Notes under the pieces: generated by a model
Told to the model about the DNA's origin: nothing
Database searches by the model: none
The model's input: the letters and a program-made list of their open reading frames with translations, nothing else
Shown: positions 42,909 through 57,359 of the stretch, one piece after another
How positions within the stretch are numbered: position 1 is the first letter of the stretch
Layout of the letters: the number at the start of each line of letters is the position of its first letter
From: Hofstenia miamia
Taxonomy: Eukaryota; Xenacoelomorpha; Acoela; Hofsteniidae
Direction of reading: 5' to 3'
DNA length: 64,000 nt
Assembly (NCBI GenBank): GCA_900660155.1
Contig: CABFPE010000046.1
Coordinates: 128,288-192,287 of the forward strand
Translations under genes and position numbers: made by a program

Positions 42909-45900
42909 GATTGTTTTCTTTAGGTTCTGAAAAAAAAATCTCTATCAAATCCAATGCAAAATCAAACGTCACCAAAATGTTATTTACAGTTACAGTTATA
43001 TTTATTTTAACGACATTCCCTGATCAAATGCACTTCGCATTTTTTACAAATACATTGAAGAGACCTTTATGGGATTTTGATAGTGTGTATCAGAAAATAA
43101 CTACCTTGCTGGTTCTGACAAACGTTGGAGTGAATTTCTTTGTATATCCTCTCACTAATTCTCATTTCAAGTCTTCCGCAATGAAGCTAATAAAACATTC
43201 TTAATTATCATAATGGAGTTAGACAAAAGCCCTAAAATAATATTTGCATTTTTAAAATTTAGATCAAACCTTTAATTTTATTCCTTACAGATTTTGAAAT
43301 GAATTAGTCACTCTAACATATATCATTCAATGTTTTTATGTATTAATGTATCAATTTCACAAAATCTAGTNTCAAGGGAGGATTTTTGATTGATATATTT
43401 CTAGTAATATATTGATTTTAAATTACAGAAATTGACACACTTATTAGATTGCACCTCCTTGGTTTTATTAAAATTATTTAGGGGAAATATACATCGGAGT
43501 GACTGTTAAAAATTCTAATACAAAAGGTTTAATTAAAAAGTTCGCTATTGAGGGTCAATTTCCGCATACATTGGTAGAACTTCGAAATGCACCGTTGGGG
43601 CTGACTTCGCATTTATCGAATATTTATTGGATAGACTCTGAAAACATCAACTATTGTGATTTCAAAGATTGTAAAGTTAAGGTATGTATTATAAAGATTA
43701 GTTTTCAATTATATTGAACGTTTGTCATTTCTCTGATTATTTGCAGATTTGACAAGCCACTTCATAACTATTTATTCAAATGACTACTTAATTACCAAAA
43801 CCATTTTCACTCAGAATTATGTAACAACTAATTTATTTGTTGTGAAATATCATCAGACTTTTCAATGAGCCGAGGTGAGCCGATCTTAAGCACTGCATTC
43901 TATATGCAACAAGCCCAAAACGCGCCTTTTTCAGGCAATATTAGAGAATTTTAGTCCCAATATTCTTATTGTTTCATTTAATATAGGGGAGACACGTGTA
44001 CCTTTTGCATTTCTCAAGACACTTATGTGTACAGACTAACTTAGTACATGGATATATGTCCAAGAGTTAATAAATGTTCGTCCATAGCTATTTTTCAAAC
44101 ATATTGATTTTTATCATTGTAGAAACAAAAATTAGATTTCTACTACTATTATTATTTTTTGTTATGAAATAAACTTAGTTATTACTTTAATATATGTTCT
44201 GCACTCATTAACTTCCTGTGCTGATTTTACAGTGTCATTCTAGTGCTACACAATGGGTAACACATTTATAGTGCCATATTGCCCTTACATTGTGGGATCG
44301 TTTCTATTCTACTTGGTTTAAGCTTTATTCCTTTAGCCTGTGTTTTATGAAAGTATTAGAAGTTACTGTTTTTCTATTTTACAGCTTTAAAGCTCAACTT
44401 TTATATACTTAGTTAGTGTTACAATCAGATTTGCTTTTCAATGCGCAAATAAAACTGTCTGGGGGTCATGGTATCCAGTCTCAAATATTTTGGGTACCAT
44501 TATCTCTCTTCAGATATATATGATGATGGCTATATTTTATCTAATTAAGTGTTGCTTCGGTACACATTGATGGTTAACATTAGTACAATAATACAACTGA
44601 GATATTTTAAATTTGTGTTTGTTGAACCGAATTTTAAACAAGGGGGTCTTTGTACCCGTGTTTCCTCTACGTTTTCTGTTTCTTAGTCTTTTTTTAAATG
44701 TAAAAAAAATTGAGCGCAAGATATTTCAAGAACTTATCGAGCAAAAACGTATCTCGAACCAGCCGAGCAGAGTATTCTTAAAATAAAGCGAGCCGATCGA
44801 GCTTTAAAGTTTCGACTCTTTCACAAGTCTGAATAGTGTTGAAAGTTATTAATATTGTAACTAGTATGTGAACTATTTAGTTTTTTTGGATATTTGACTG
44901 TTAATTCATTTGTTTTAGCAACTAAGCCCTTTGAACAACGGAATGAAATCAACTCTTATTACCGTAGATTCGTTTTTTATTTACGCCGTAGTCTCCAAAG
45001 GTGATGATGAAAACTTCATTCTGCAATACAATATTGACGACAAAGAAAAGTCTCCGGTGAAATTTCACTCCGTTTACAGGCCTTACACCGCAGTCGCAAC
45101 TTACAACATTGATGATGTTTTAGGTAGACAATTACCTATACTAAACGATTTAATTCATTTATATCCATCTTGCTTGGATATCCGTTTTCTGGTTATCCAG
45201 CTGCTCCAATATTAGTTTTTAGTTTGTTCCATTCATTTTTTGCCATCAAGGCGGCCCCTTTTAGATGAATAAATTCCACCAGTCTCGTTTACTGCTGACT
45301 ATTCTATGCTTATTTCGCTTAATTTTCTGTGTTATTAAGAGCTAGATTTCATAGACATATACAATTTAGACTATCCGGCCTTTTCGAATTATCTGGCCAA
45401 TTTTCCGAAGTCATCCATTCAGTATGGGCCGCATAATGTAGGATGTATTGATTATTCAACCCCCAACTGCCGTTGTTTTTGTCGACCTAAAAATTTTTTT
45501 GATTTATTAATTTTTAATTTCAAAATCAAACATTAAAAGCAATAAGTAATCCCAATCGATCTTTTCATGAACATTGCAAAATAGCAAATTAACCAACATT
45601 AATTATTTTAACCCTCCGAACATCTCCAAAATTCAAAGCAGCAGCGCATAAAAAATGTCAAATATGCTTCTTATCCATTGAATTTTCGTGAAAATATATT
45701 TGATCACTGAACAGAAGCCACTTACAGCCCAGGCATGTACAATTAAATTCTGTTTAAGGCCAATTTTATTCCTTCTGAAACAAATGCTTTAAAAGAGGTG
45801 CTTCCAAATATGTCACGTTCTCTGTTCGTCGTCCCAAGAAACATTCAGTCGTTTTTAATCGGTCTTGGCCATCTGCTAATTTCCTCCTGATCCCCCCCTA

Positions 45901-48900
45901 AACTGGTATTGATTTTTTTCTCCCTCCAAGCGTCAATAAATCTCTGCTGTCTTTCCTCTTCGCTGATCCTTTCTCTCACTTTCCTTACTTATCCATCTGC
46001 TCTGTAACTTCTAATCCTGTTCTTGCCTTCCTCCATTCTTCCAACATTCTCTTCCTGTAACCCCTCTCATCTGGCCTGCTTCTTCTGTAACACTCCAATG
46101 CTGTTCTGTTCTGCTCATCTGTCCACTTATGCCGTTGTCCATTGGTCTGTGTGGAGTCCGCCTGTTGTCCGGAGATTCTTCGCACCCTCTGACCATTGAA
46201 GGCCTGCCGGGGACTGAGGGCCTTTGCTCTATCATGACTTCTCATCAATGTTATATTGTGTTTGATTTTGGACTCACATTCTCCTAGGAAGTTGCCAACC
46301 AAGGCTTTAGAGTGCTTCCTACCCTGTGAGCTAAGTCATCCAGTTTGCTAACCACGATCACAGTTGCTTAACCTCAGCTTACCAATCTGCGTCTCTACCA
46401 ACTGGGCTACCTGCCCACATTATTATTATTATTATTATTTAAGGCGTTTGTTTTTAACAGATATTTACCACAATCCAACTGCAAGTGCACTTTTCATGCT
46501 ACCAAGACAGATTTCACCTACATGTATATGCAGAGATGACTAAGCATATACTTTTGTAAAATTTATAGCAAGAAATGATTTGAAATATTGTTTTTTTATA
46601 AAATAGAAGTATTTTGATTTAAATTTTAAAATAGCATTAAAATATTAAATAGCAAAAATAATGTTGAATTTCAATTAAGATGATGATGTATTCCATTTGT
46701 CTATGTGAGTGGTGAAATATGGTGAGCATTGCATTTGAAAGAAATTAATTTCCTTGTATTGAAAAAGCAATTTTGAAATGTTGATGCTATGAAAGAAGCT
46801 GTATAATTTTTCTTAGTTTTTTTCAAAAATTAATTCCTCTCAAAGCTTTTATCTGGAGGAGTGCATTATCAATAATTTTTTTATAAATTCTAAAAAATCA
46901 ATTGTTTATGTTATTATTTAAAAATAATATTAATTTTACGCTTTGAAAACTGCAATAGTTTATTTTAAATGTTAAATTCAGCCAGGCCACGTTACCTGGT
47001 TTCGNTACTCGAGGTGGAGGTTGTTTATCAGGACGTATCCAGGGCTTTGTTCGTTTTTTGTTCAGATACAGACACCACTTTTCATCTTTTGTGAGTATTC
47101 TGGAAAGAAAAGACTGATGTTGCCTTGTGGCAGCTTGGTGTGGAAAATAGTGATGCCGAAATTGAAACTGGCTTTGTTTCTGATTATCGGTGAGGATAAA
47201 AGTATGTGGCGGAACTGATTGTTTCTATCGACTTGGCAGTGCATCTAAAAAAAGAAAAATATAGATTTTACTTTGTATAATACGTGTTGTTGACGTTACT
47301 ATGCAAGGTACACTCACGCACAATTGTTATTGATGTCTAACACGTACTAGGCATGCACTGTAAATAAGAAAACAATCAATATATTTCATGCGAACGAACT
47401 TATTTGACAACATAATAGATCGATCTATGACAATTTTTGTGCATTGGATTGGATATGATCCACGGGAACCTAGGTTCCCTTTATCAAGCCATANTGATGA
47501 TGTATTCCATTTGTCTATGTGAGTGGTGAAATATGGTGAGCATTGCATTTGAAAGAAATTAATTTCCTTGTATTGAAAAAGCAATTTTGAAATGTTGATG
47601 CTATGAAAGAAGCTGTATAATTTTTCTTAGTTTTTTTTCAAAAATTAATTCCTCTCAAAGCTTTTATCTGGAGGAGTGCATTATCAATAATTTTTTTATA
47701 AATTCTAAAAAATCAATTGTTTATGTTATTATTTAAAAATAATATTAATTTTACGCTTTGAAAACTGCAATAGTTTATTTTAAATGTTAAATTCAGCCAG
47801 GCCACGTTACCTGGTTTCGCTTATTTTCAAAAGTTGACTATAACAAGGCAAAGTACATTACGTTTAGTTCAATTTTTTGCTTTGACAAAATCAATTTAAA
47901 ATTGTTTTTTTAACGTTTTCCAAATTCTGCCTACAGATCTGACACGCCTGGTGAACAAAATACCTTTTACTGAGGGAATGGACTTACCTATTGAATAGCC
48001 AACCATTTTTCATTATTTTAGTTTATTATAATTTAGAATCGGGGCATTGCAGGAAACACAACTGCTCACATCTTTGTGTTCGCTCGGTAGAAAGCAGCTC
48101 TGAATACAAATGTCTTTGCCCGTTATTATATGAAATGGCGGTTGGTTCTCAAACTAAATGTGTTCCAAAGGTGATTCTTGCATTTATATATATATTAATG
48201 ATTAAATTTATTTTGATTTTATTGTATTGTTATTTAATGGACACTTTATGTTCATAAACCTTTGCTCTTGCTTTAACTTAAAACCCTTATTTTAGATTGC
48301 TGATGTTGGCGTATTTTCCTCTGGAGTTGCCTTGTATGCAATGGATCTTTCTGCGACTTATCACGTAACAAGTTTCTTGCTCAGTGTGGAAAGTGTTGTC
48401 TACTTTGACTATGATCCCATTGAACAAGAAATCTACTTCTTCAATTCAAGTTTTTTCCTTCTAGTGCAACCCATTTCAGGAATTGGAAAGCAGAGAATTG
48501 TAACACAAGTTCGGGGAAATCCAGTCACTGGCTTTGCCATTGATTTTTTGGGTTAGTTCTTTTTCATGATTTAATCCAATTGAATGTTTTACTTTTTAAT
48601 AACATTTCTATTCATTCTGATATTAAACGAAAACAACAACTACTCTTTTCGAATGTTTTGACTGATCTTTCAAAATTCAGAATGACATCGGGTTCTTGAT
48701 GTAGGGCTTCGAGTCAGGTTCGGGTTCAAATTAATATTAGCCACCATTCGATTTGAGAAAAATCCAAAATGTGAAGTATGTTTACTTTATCAGAAAATTA
48801 CTGATAGTATTCATCATTTGAATGGTGAGAGATCGAAGTCGTTAAATATTGCGAATCAAAGCCTACATTCGGGTCGGGTTCGGGTAGTGAATATTCAGTT

Positions 48901-51900
48901 CGACTCATATTGTCACTTTCTATTTCAAAAGAGGACATCATATAAAAAATTTGACAATTGCAAATTCGAGATAATTATCAACAAGATTAGAGGTATATCA
49001 AATTTGTTGTTGATTTTTTTTGTGAATACCTAGTCAAGTAGTAAACGAAAGTTCTTATTGGGTAAATTTAACAATGCGGTCGTTTTAAAGTTAAAGAATT
49101 TGTAACTCAAAGTTCCTCAAGTTAATTTAACTTATATATTTTTGTTTCTTAAAAACTGAATTTAATTCCCAAACTTCGCGTTATTTTCAAGTTCATTATC
49201 GGAAAGTTTTATGACAACTATTGTGATGATTAACACCCATTTCGCTAATTAAACTGACAAATGCGTGGTTTCATAGCCCAGTGGATTTTTGTAAATGTTA
49301 TTTTCATTTATTTAAAATATTTTAAAATTTTGTATTGATATTTCTCAGACGGCAGGTGGTCATTGCGTAGAAAATTTTAATGACCGGATGTAGAATTTCT
49401 TTTTATATAAAATTTTTATTGTTACCATTTATTTTAAATTTTGTTGTTTTTTGTACTACTTACTATAGAATGAAGTATATTTCATATTTTCTTGTTATTT
49501 TCAATTTTTGGAGAATTATTTCTGTCAACCTAAAAGCAATACAATAGAAAACTAAATTTAGTATTTGTGGAATGTTTGAATACTATATTTTACACTAAGC
49601 TTTTATTGATACACTACACGGTAATCCAACCTTGAAATGAATTCAGAATGGTTTTAATACGCTTCTCAAATTTGTCATTTGCAAGCAAACAGTTGTTTTT
49701 GAATGATATTAATCGCATTTGCTTTCTAGTGACGCATTCTTCACAATGCCTTCTGCCGACTATTTGTTACCATTTTGAATGCCTGAAAAATTTTACCTTT
49801 AAAATCCATCCTTCAAAAAATATGTGATTCTATTAATGATTATAACGAATACTCTATTCTGAGTACAAACTATGCTTAGCAAAATGGACGCACCTTTAAT
49901 TCTAAAAAATTCTAAAATTGATTTGTTCATTTAAGTTTTAATTTTTACATATGACTCTACAATCATAGAATTTTGGCTTTGCTGTTAATTTATGAAAAAA
50001 TATGTATATTTTTTCTAACTTTTAAATTGGCCAGCTTAATTTATATTAAACGATCACTCACCGAGGCACATTTTGGATTTTTTATTGTAGTCTCAAGTCC
50101 CAAACTTCTATTTTTAAATAAATTGCACCTGATGGAATCTAGCCCTTGCTTTCTATAATGATTTCATTAAATATTATAATTTTGTGTAACGTTTTGAGGA
50201 ACAGAATCTTTTTGAAATAATTTTTCTCACATTAATTAGCATGTTTCATTCCATTGGTCAAGATTCACCTCTACACATGTTGAATATTAGTCTTAGTGAT
50301 ATACGGACACATTTTTCCCCAATTGCTAGGTTCCTTCTCTCTCTAATTACCCACCTGATCATTCAAGACTAAAATTCTTCTTTTCTTTACGAAAGCCTAG
50401 TCCATACTGCAATCTATTTGTAAATTTTGTTCTAAGAATATGTGTTCTAAGTGGAAAGAGGTTCTCGAAAATAGACTACTTAAGTAGATGCGTAATAAGA
50501 AAAAATAGGTAACGCTTAATTGCCGATGGATACATTTATTTCAATTGCTTGATTATTTGAAAGTATTCATTTTTCTATCGGTTTTAATATTATCAGCTAT
50601 TGCCATAATGGATTTTTTTTACCTTACCATATTTTCTCTCTGCAGCCAAACGAAACATAAAAAATGTGGTACATGGAGAATGCAATTATGAATGAGTGGT
50701 TAATCTAAAAAGCGAAGTCGCGGTTTTTATCAAAAGCGAATTTTTTTAATGAAGATAAAATATTTCAGGTTTTTCGAAATATTGTATTGAATATATCAAC
50801 ATGTAGTGAAAATGAGGCAAGCGAACACCTCTATCTGAGGTTCTATTCTTTGATTAGGTTCACAGGAATTTTAAACGAAATTGAGATGCCAGAGAACAGC
50901 ACAATTTATTCAAAATAGTTATTTACTATTTGGGGTGTTTATTTTGGCATACTCACACCAATTAAACTTTAGTGTTTGAATCCCTATGCAGTAAACTCGA
51001 TTGCCCGAGTACTTCGGAGTCATTTTCAAAGTTAATTGTGGCATGTTTTAAACAGGATCTGTTTAAAACATGTTTTAGACACACTTTAAACAACTGTTTT
51101 TTGCAGTGTTTTTTAAACGTTTTTTTTCAAATGTATATAAGAAAGTTTAGAAAATAAATTTTGGGTTTTGGACATTCGTAATTTTATAACCGATTTTCCC
51201 CCGTATGTAAAAAGAAAAATGAATGTTGATAAGTTTATCATAATTCAATGTTTGCCGCTATATGTGATTTTTGCAAAATTTTCGTGCCTTGAGCTGGTAC
51301 TGTCTAAAAGCAAAAAACATTATTTTAAAAGTTTAAAACGTTGTATTTCTACAAAATACATTTTTTGCCAATTCTGATAATGGATTTGTTCGAAAAATTT
51401 AATTAGCCAAAAAATTCAAAGCAAGATATTTGAGTATTTTAGTCAACGGAAATGTATGTAGATACATGTGTTTGGATCATTATCTATTTTAAATCCATCT
51501 AAATTTCATCTTTCATCTTTAATTTTTGTTTCAAATATTTATTGTTTCATTACCGTATGTTTATTTAATTATATACTAAAATATGAAGGCGAATAATTAA
51601 TATGCATTTTAACAATTATTTTCGATAAGGAAGTCCGAGAAAAGTTTGCCCGAGTCTCAACAGATGAACTAATTCCCATGTCGACTGTGATCATAATACG
51701 TCATTAATTCATACAACCAATTACCATTTCTATGTACAATTCATATATTCTCTGCTCCATTGCTAATGCAATAACGCGTTATTTCATTGATTTCCAATAC
51801 TTCGATTTGCAATGTAAATAAATAGTTGATTTTATTCAATAATACATTTACATTTGGCTGTATCTCTTAAAAACGTTATTAACATACAACTTTATAAATG

Positions 51901-54900
51901 TGCAAGTTCTAATTACCTCATTCTTAAATTTTTAGATAAGAATGTAGTTGCTTTATACGTTCAACATCTAACAAATTTTTCAATGTAAGCAGGAGATGTT
52001 CTCTAAAATACATTGAAGATCGACGATTCTTATATGAATACTTCTGTAAAATATTTGTGTAGTAAACGTCTTTTAATGGACGTAAAATAAAACTGCATCT
52101 ATACTAATTGTATTGTTTTGCAGTCCGTGAAACTTTTCTATCTAGAAAGTATTCTTGAATTGCAATCATTTAAAAAGCAACTAAGAATTATACTAAATTG
52201 GACGTATTTACATGTGGTATGCGATAACTCCAACATTATTTTGGAGACCGGATAATGTTTTCATGATAATAATAATATTGTGAAATTGTATCATTGCAAA
52301 TTTTTTTTTTGAAAGAACATAAACAAACTTTCTATAACATCAACATATTTATACAGTAAATTCAATATTCAATAGTCTATCTGAACATCATATGAATCAC
52401 TAAGATGCGTCCATCAAGCTTAGAACTTCACTAATGTGAAAATTTTTAAACATTTGTTACATTAATATGACGTTAAATATTAAATCGTAATTAGCAGTGT
52501 TCCAATTTAGGTCGCAACTTATATTGGGCAGTAAGAGAGACTGGAATATTCGTGTCAAAGATTGATGGCACAAACACAAAGATTTTGTATGCTGGGCAAG
52601 AAGAAAATAATGTTTGTCAACTCTACAATCCCACTTCGCTCACAATCACGCGATCGGGGTAATTAAACCATTTTTTTCATTAACTCAAATTCGCTAACAT
52701 TTCATTAGATGAATGTGCTTCCAAATATCTTATTGGTAAACTATCTCTCTTAAAATTTTGTCTATTTGACGTCTATTTGCTATTTATATCAAAATCTCAT
52801 TTTAAGAACTCAAAGCATACTATTAGTTTTAAACATTGACTTATTAAAACTGTGTAATTGGAGCTATTCAACTATTTGGAATATTAATTTCCAACCAAAA
52901 CCGGTCACATTTCGAACTACGAATTCGATATTGCATAGTGAAATTGTTCGAAATGCTTTGGTTTTTGTAGTTTGGTATATGTTGAATCCTGTTACGGAAT
53001 AAATGTTGTATAAAACTAATTGTTTTTGCAGGGATTTAATTGGTCAAACCTTGATTTCGAAAAAGTACTTTATGTTATTGACAAGAAATATCATAATTTA
53101 GATGAAATTTGGGCTTTTGTCAGATTGCAAATATCTAGTCTAGTATTTATTTAGATATTTGTATTACGTTGAAGACTGTAGTGGGCAGAACAGTATTGCT
53201 AAGATGTCTTTAAATGGAGACTTTCACAAATACATTATTGGCGACCCCACGAAAATTCACTCGTTGGCAATGAACGATAATAAACATCTTCTCTACTTCA
53301 TGGCAAATGAGGTTAAAAATTTATTCTGTCAATACATGTGGAAGCCGCATTTTGAATTCACCTTAAAAGATGGTTCAAATTTCATTGATTCAGAACTAGC
53401 CTCATTCTGGCATTGGGCTTTGATAAAATACCAGTTTAATATACTGTTTCAACATAAACCAATATCTTATATTTTCCTTATTAGGCATTTCAAGTAGCTT
53501 TCTTACTTGTCTTGTAAACTCTGCTTATATACGTTTCAAATTATTTTTTGTGAGAACGATGTTTATATAAGGCAAGAAGGTTTACTAAATGACTGATTTA
53601 TTTAACTTTCTAGAACTTAAAGTGCAATTGAAAATATAACTCTTGCCAAAAATGCTTTATGCTTCCATCCATTAACAGTCATAGTAGGCAGTCTTGACTG
53701 TTGCTGCAGGAGTTAAGTTTATGTGAAAGACAGTAGTATACTCGATTTGTACGTAATGTTGAAATTTTTCACATTTTAAAATTCTTTTATATTTTTGTAC
53801 AATATTGGGCTTGATTTTTCAAATATTTAAATATTTTACTTAAAATTCAGAGCTTGGCATCCAAATTTTGAAATCCAATCTCATTATTTTGAATCAATTG
53901 TAGTTCTTGTTTAAATTAGTTTGCAAAAGTGTAGTTAATAATTGTATTATCATTTATGAAAATCTGGTTTAATTTTAATAATGCAGTGATAACTCTTTTT
54001 AAGGGCAATATCTGCGCGCATAAGGTTTTTCATTAAAAAATTAATATCTGTCTACAACTGCAGTTATACTAATGACAGCATGACACTTTTACAATCACTC
54101 GAATGTTGGGATAATTTTTTATTTGTTGGCATATTTCTCATCGTTGGGAACTGTGTTTACTCTTAGTTCAGTCTGTAGTAATTTACTCAAGAAATGATCG
54201 CTTTGATTGTTCTACTTTGGAAATCAACGCCACCTGAGAGTAATTCCACGACTACCATCGAAATTTCCCACTTTAATTTAAATGATTTTCAACTGTCACT
54301 TACACTATAATTAAGCAAAGTTTATTTACATTTCATTCGATTATTTTATTCCAAGCATTCATTGATATCAATTTGGTTTTTTAGATGATCATAAATTATG
54401 CACCTTTTAAGTGTACAAAAATTGAACCCACAGTTTTATAGTTATAGCAATTGGTTTGCAATTATTTTGCCAATGTGGACTTAAGGATTACAGTTAGTTG
54501 CAGACGCTGTCTTAGAAAATTTTGAACAGGCCAAGAGCGGTTCAAATTCTTTTTCCTAATCATATTTTGCAAAAGTGCAATGATTTTTGAGGTTCTTCAC
54601 AAAACTTTAAACTTTATACAGTGCTCGGAATAAATCTCAGTACATTGACCTTGACAAATTATTTTGGCAATTTTAAACGCTATGGCTTTGATGTTTAGCA
54701 CTGGGCACATTTGATGAAAACTGGATTTCTGATTAAAAATTTAAGTGTAAATTTGAATTCTCAGTGCCAAATTTGAGCCTAGTGCTAAAAATCGAAGTTA
54801 TTGTGTTAATAAATGCAGAAATAATTTGTGAAGATATTTATTGCCGGCATTGTATTTATACACATAAACATAAAACGTCTTTTCTTCAAGAAAAAATACA

Positions 54901-57326
54901 TATTCTTTGAAAAATGGATATTTTATGAAAACCACTAAATATGTTTTTTATCACAATATTGTTAAAATAATTGCAATAAATATAGTGAAGAAGTTTATTT
55001 TAACACGTGGAAAAAACTATAATATATTTCTGGTTTACAAATATTTTGCTGAATTATTTTTATCAAGAAAAAATGTAGTTGAGACATGAAATACCAAGCC
55101 ATAGCTAGACATGAACGTTTTTCAGATTCAAATTTTTCAATACGACTATAGTGGCTTTTAAACCTAAGGTATACACATATTGCGTGCGAATTCAGAAAAG
55201 AATGGTCGCGTAAAAACAAAGGCTGCGGTACTTCAAATGTTCTGACGATATCTATAAATTCAAATGGGAAAAAATCAGAAAACAGAAACCAAAATGTTGT
55301 TTACAGAATTTAATCAGTCATTTGCGAACGGCTCATCCCAATTACCGTCAGAAAATCATTCGGCTTAATGTGGCTGTTTTTTTTACAACTGAAAATGATA
55401 TTTTTAGTATGGAAGTATATACAGGTAGTTAGATTGGGTTGGCGAAGAAGGCTTACCCTTCAATTTTACCATGGACGAAATTTGAACGAGATTATATCAT
55501 GGCGTTGCAGAGACTTGAAGTTAAAAGTGAGAATTCTCAAACGCTGTATTTGGTAGAAATGCAATGAAAAGCATTCAGAGTTACTTCGCACTATGGAATT
55601 ACTTGGAAAACCTTTTCGAGGACATGAGAGATCCTCCAAATGTTAAGAACTCTCTTAAGCTAAAGAGTTCACAGCTAAATTTTCATGAATAAATGTTATT
55701 TTAATGATTGACGAAAGTTAAACATAATAATGGGAAATTCACGAACTATGTACACGTTTTGCTTCAATATGGTTTCAAATGTGCCTCGCCCAATTGACAA
55801 AGGTGACAAACTATTTCTTTTATTCGATAATAATTGCATTTCATGCGGAGATCATTTATTATCAACTAATGAAGAACAGTCTTGCTTTTCCCCTGATCAT
55901 TTTAATGTTTCCATACTTTTATCGTGGTGGGTTTTGCATTCCATCTGACTACAGTTTGGCATTGTCCACTTTTGTGTGTATTCTATATGAACAAATCTCC
56001 AGTAATCCTGACGCTAAACAACAGCTATTAAAATTGAGTAATGCCGCTGCCTCATTTAGAAGAGCCTTACTTACTTTCATAAAGAAAAACCAAATTCTCT
56101 GAAAATATGCAAATATACAAATTTCTATATTCTTCAAGTAAGACGATTATGAAATATCTTTAAAAAAATTTATCACTGTAGTTGAAAAAAGTGCTTCTGA
56201 AGATTTGCCTTACCCCCGTCGCACACTGCCGTTAAGGTAACCTTAACTTAAGCCTTAACGGCAGTGTGCGACGATATTTTTTAAGTTAAGGTTAAAATCG
56301 AGATGTACGTTCCCGTTAAGTTAAGGTTTATCTTAACGGCAGTGTGCGACGATCAAGAGGAGGTCGCACACTGCCGTTAAGTTAAGTGTTGTAAAAAATC
56401 TCATTATTGCAAAAAGACGACGTCTGCTTACTTTGAACGAATTGGAATCGACCCTAAGGTAAAAAGTGCGGAATATATTGTTGGCAAAATGTCTAATAAC
56501 TGCCAGCCGGTTTTTACCGTTAAATTTGTAATTGAATTGGGCGAATTTAGAAAAACATCAAAATATTGTATCTTGATTTAATGTTTTTGTTTTTACCTGT
56601 TTTTTGAAAAAAATAATTACAGTCAAACCTCGTGTTATCGAACGCTTCTGTTCTCGAACAAATCGGTTTTCGACCAAAAAGTTCGAGAATTTTACGTTTC
56701 AGAACTCTAGCAAATTTCGGCTCTTGAACAAACCGAAAGAAGCCAAGCCTACCGAACGCGGCCGAGGGAACTCGAACGCTAAGAACGCTTCCTCCATAGC
56801 GCATTTGCAATCAAAGTTCATTCCGAGCAGACGTGTTTGTTCTTATTTACGTAAATCCAACTTATTTTATCTTTGCATCGTGTATTAGCCCCTATTCGTA
56901 GGTCCAAAGAAAAATCGTTTCAATTTTCGAACAGCCTTCTCTAATAGATTATGTTCGAAAACCGAGGTTTGACTGTATTTTGATTTAATCCATATAGTTT
57001 AGAGGTTTTGACTTAGATTTTGCCCGAATGTTCAGTAATTATTCAATATTTTATTGTTCAATTTTTTGACCTTTCCTCTAGGTTGTACATAGTGTCTATG
57101 GTTATTAAATTTAGATTGATATGGTCACTTTGGTTGTTGATTAACAAATTTCAATTACGAATATGAAACTCTGATATGGTTTAACAGGCAATAAGCACAC
57201 GAGTTAAAAATTGAATTTATGCTATTGTATAACTTTAACTCCAATATGTTCGTATATAAACGGAGGCTTCGGAATCATGTACATAATTTTTTTAATCGTG
57301 TAAATTATTTTGCCATTCTACATATA

Positions 57327-57359
<33 letters not shown>

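Larger units (their letters stand above)
42530..43481. other. LRP intron 12, containing a GPCR-like exon
   Basis: 952 bp. Holds a (TA)n tract (42863-42902), an open exon for GPCR helices 6-7 (42924-43203), and a single-N assembly join at 43371. Confidence 0.75.
45124..48036. other. LRP intron 14, rearranged or misassembled
   Basis: 2.9 kb. Holds a non-LTR/SINE-like remnant (45830-46440), a 325-bp direct duplication, and between its copies a 488-base piece with mariner coding sequence bounded by single Ns at 47005 and 47494. Confidence 0.8.

Noticed and set aside
46290-46420. tRNA gene on the minus strand
   Set aside because: Only box A is convincing; there is no cloverleaf or clear box B, so it is described as a tRNA-like head of a retroelement.
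55368-56137. Overlapping open frames on both strands left of element 2
   Set aside because: They overlap one another in several frames without any domain signature; likely chance.
56604-56888. 94-codon open frame
   Set aside because: It lies within the TIR-bounded MITE and reads through its TTCGAAC-type repeats; not a gene.
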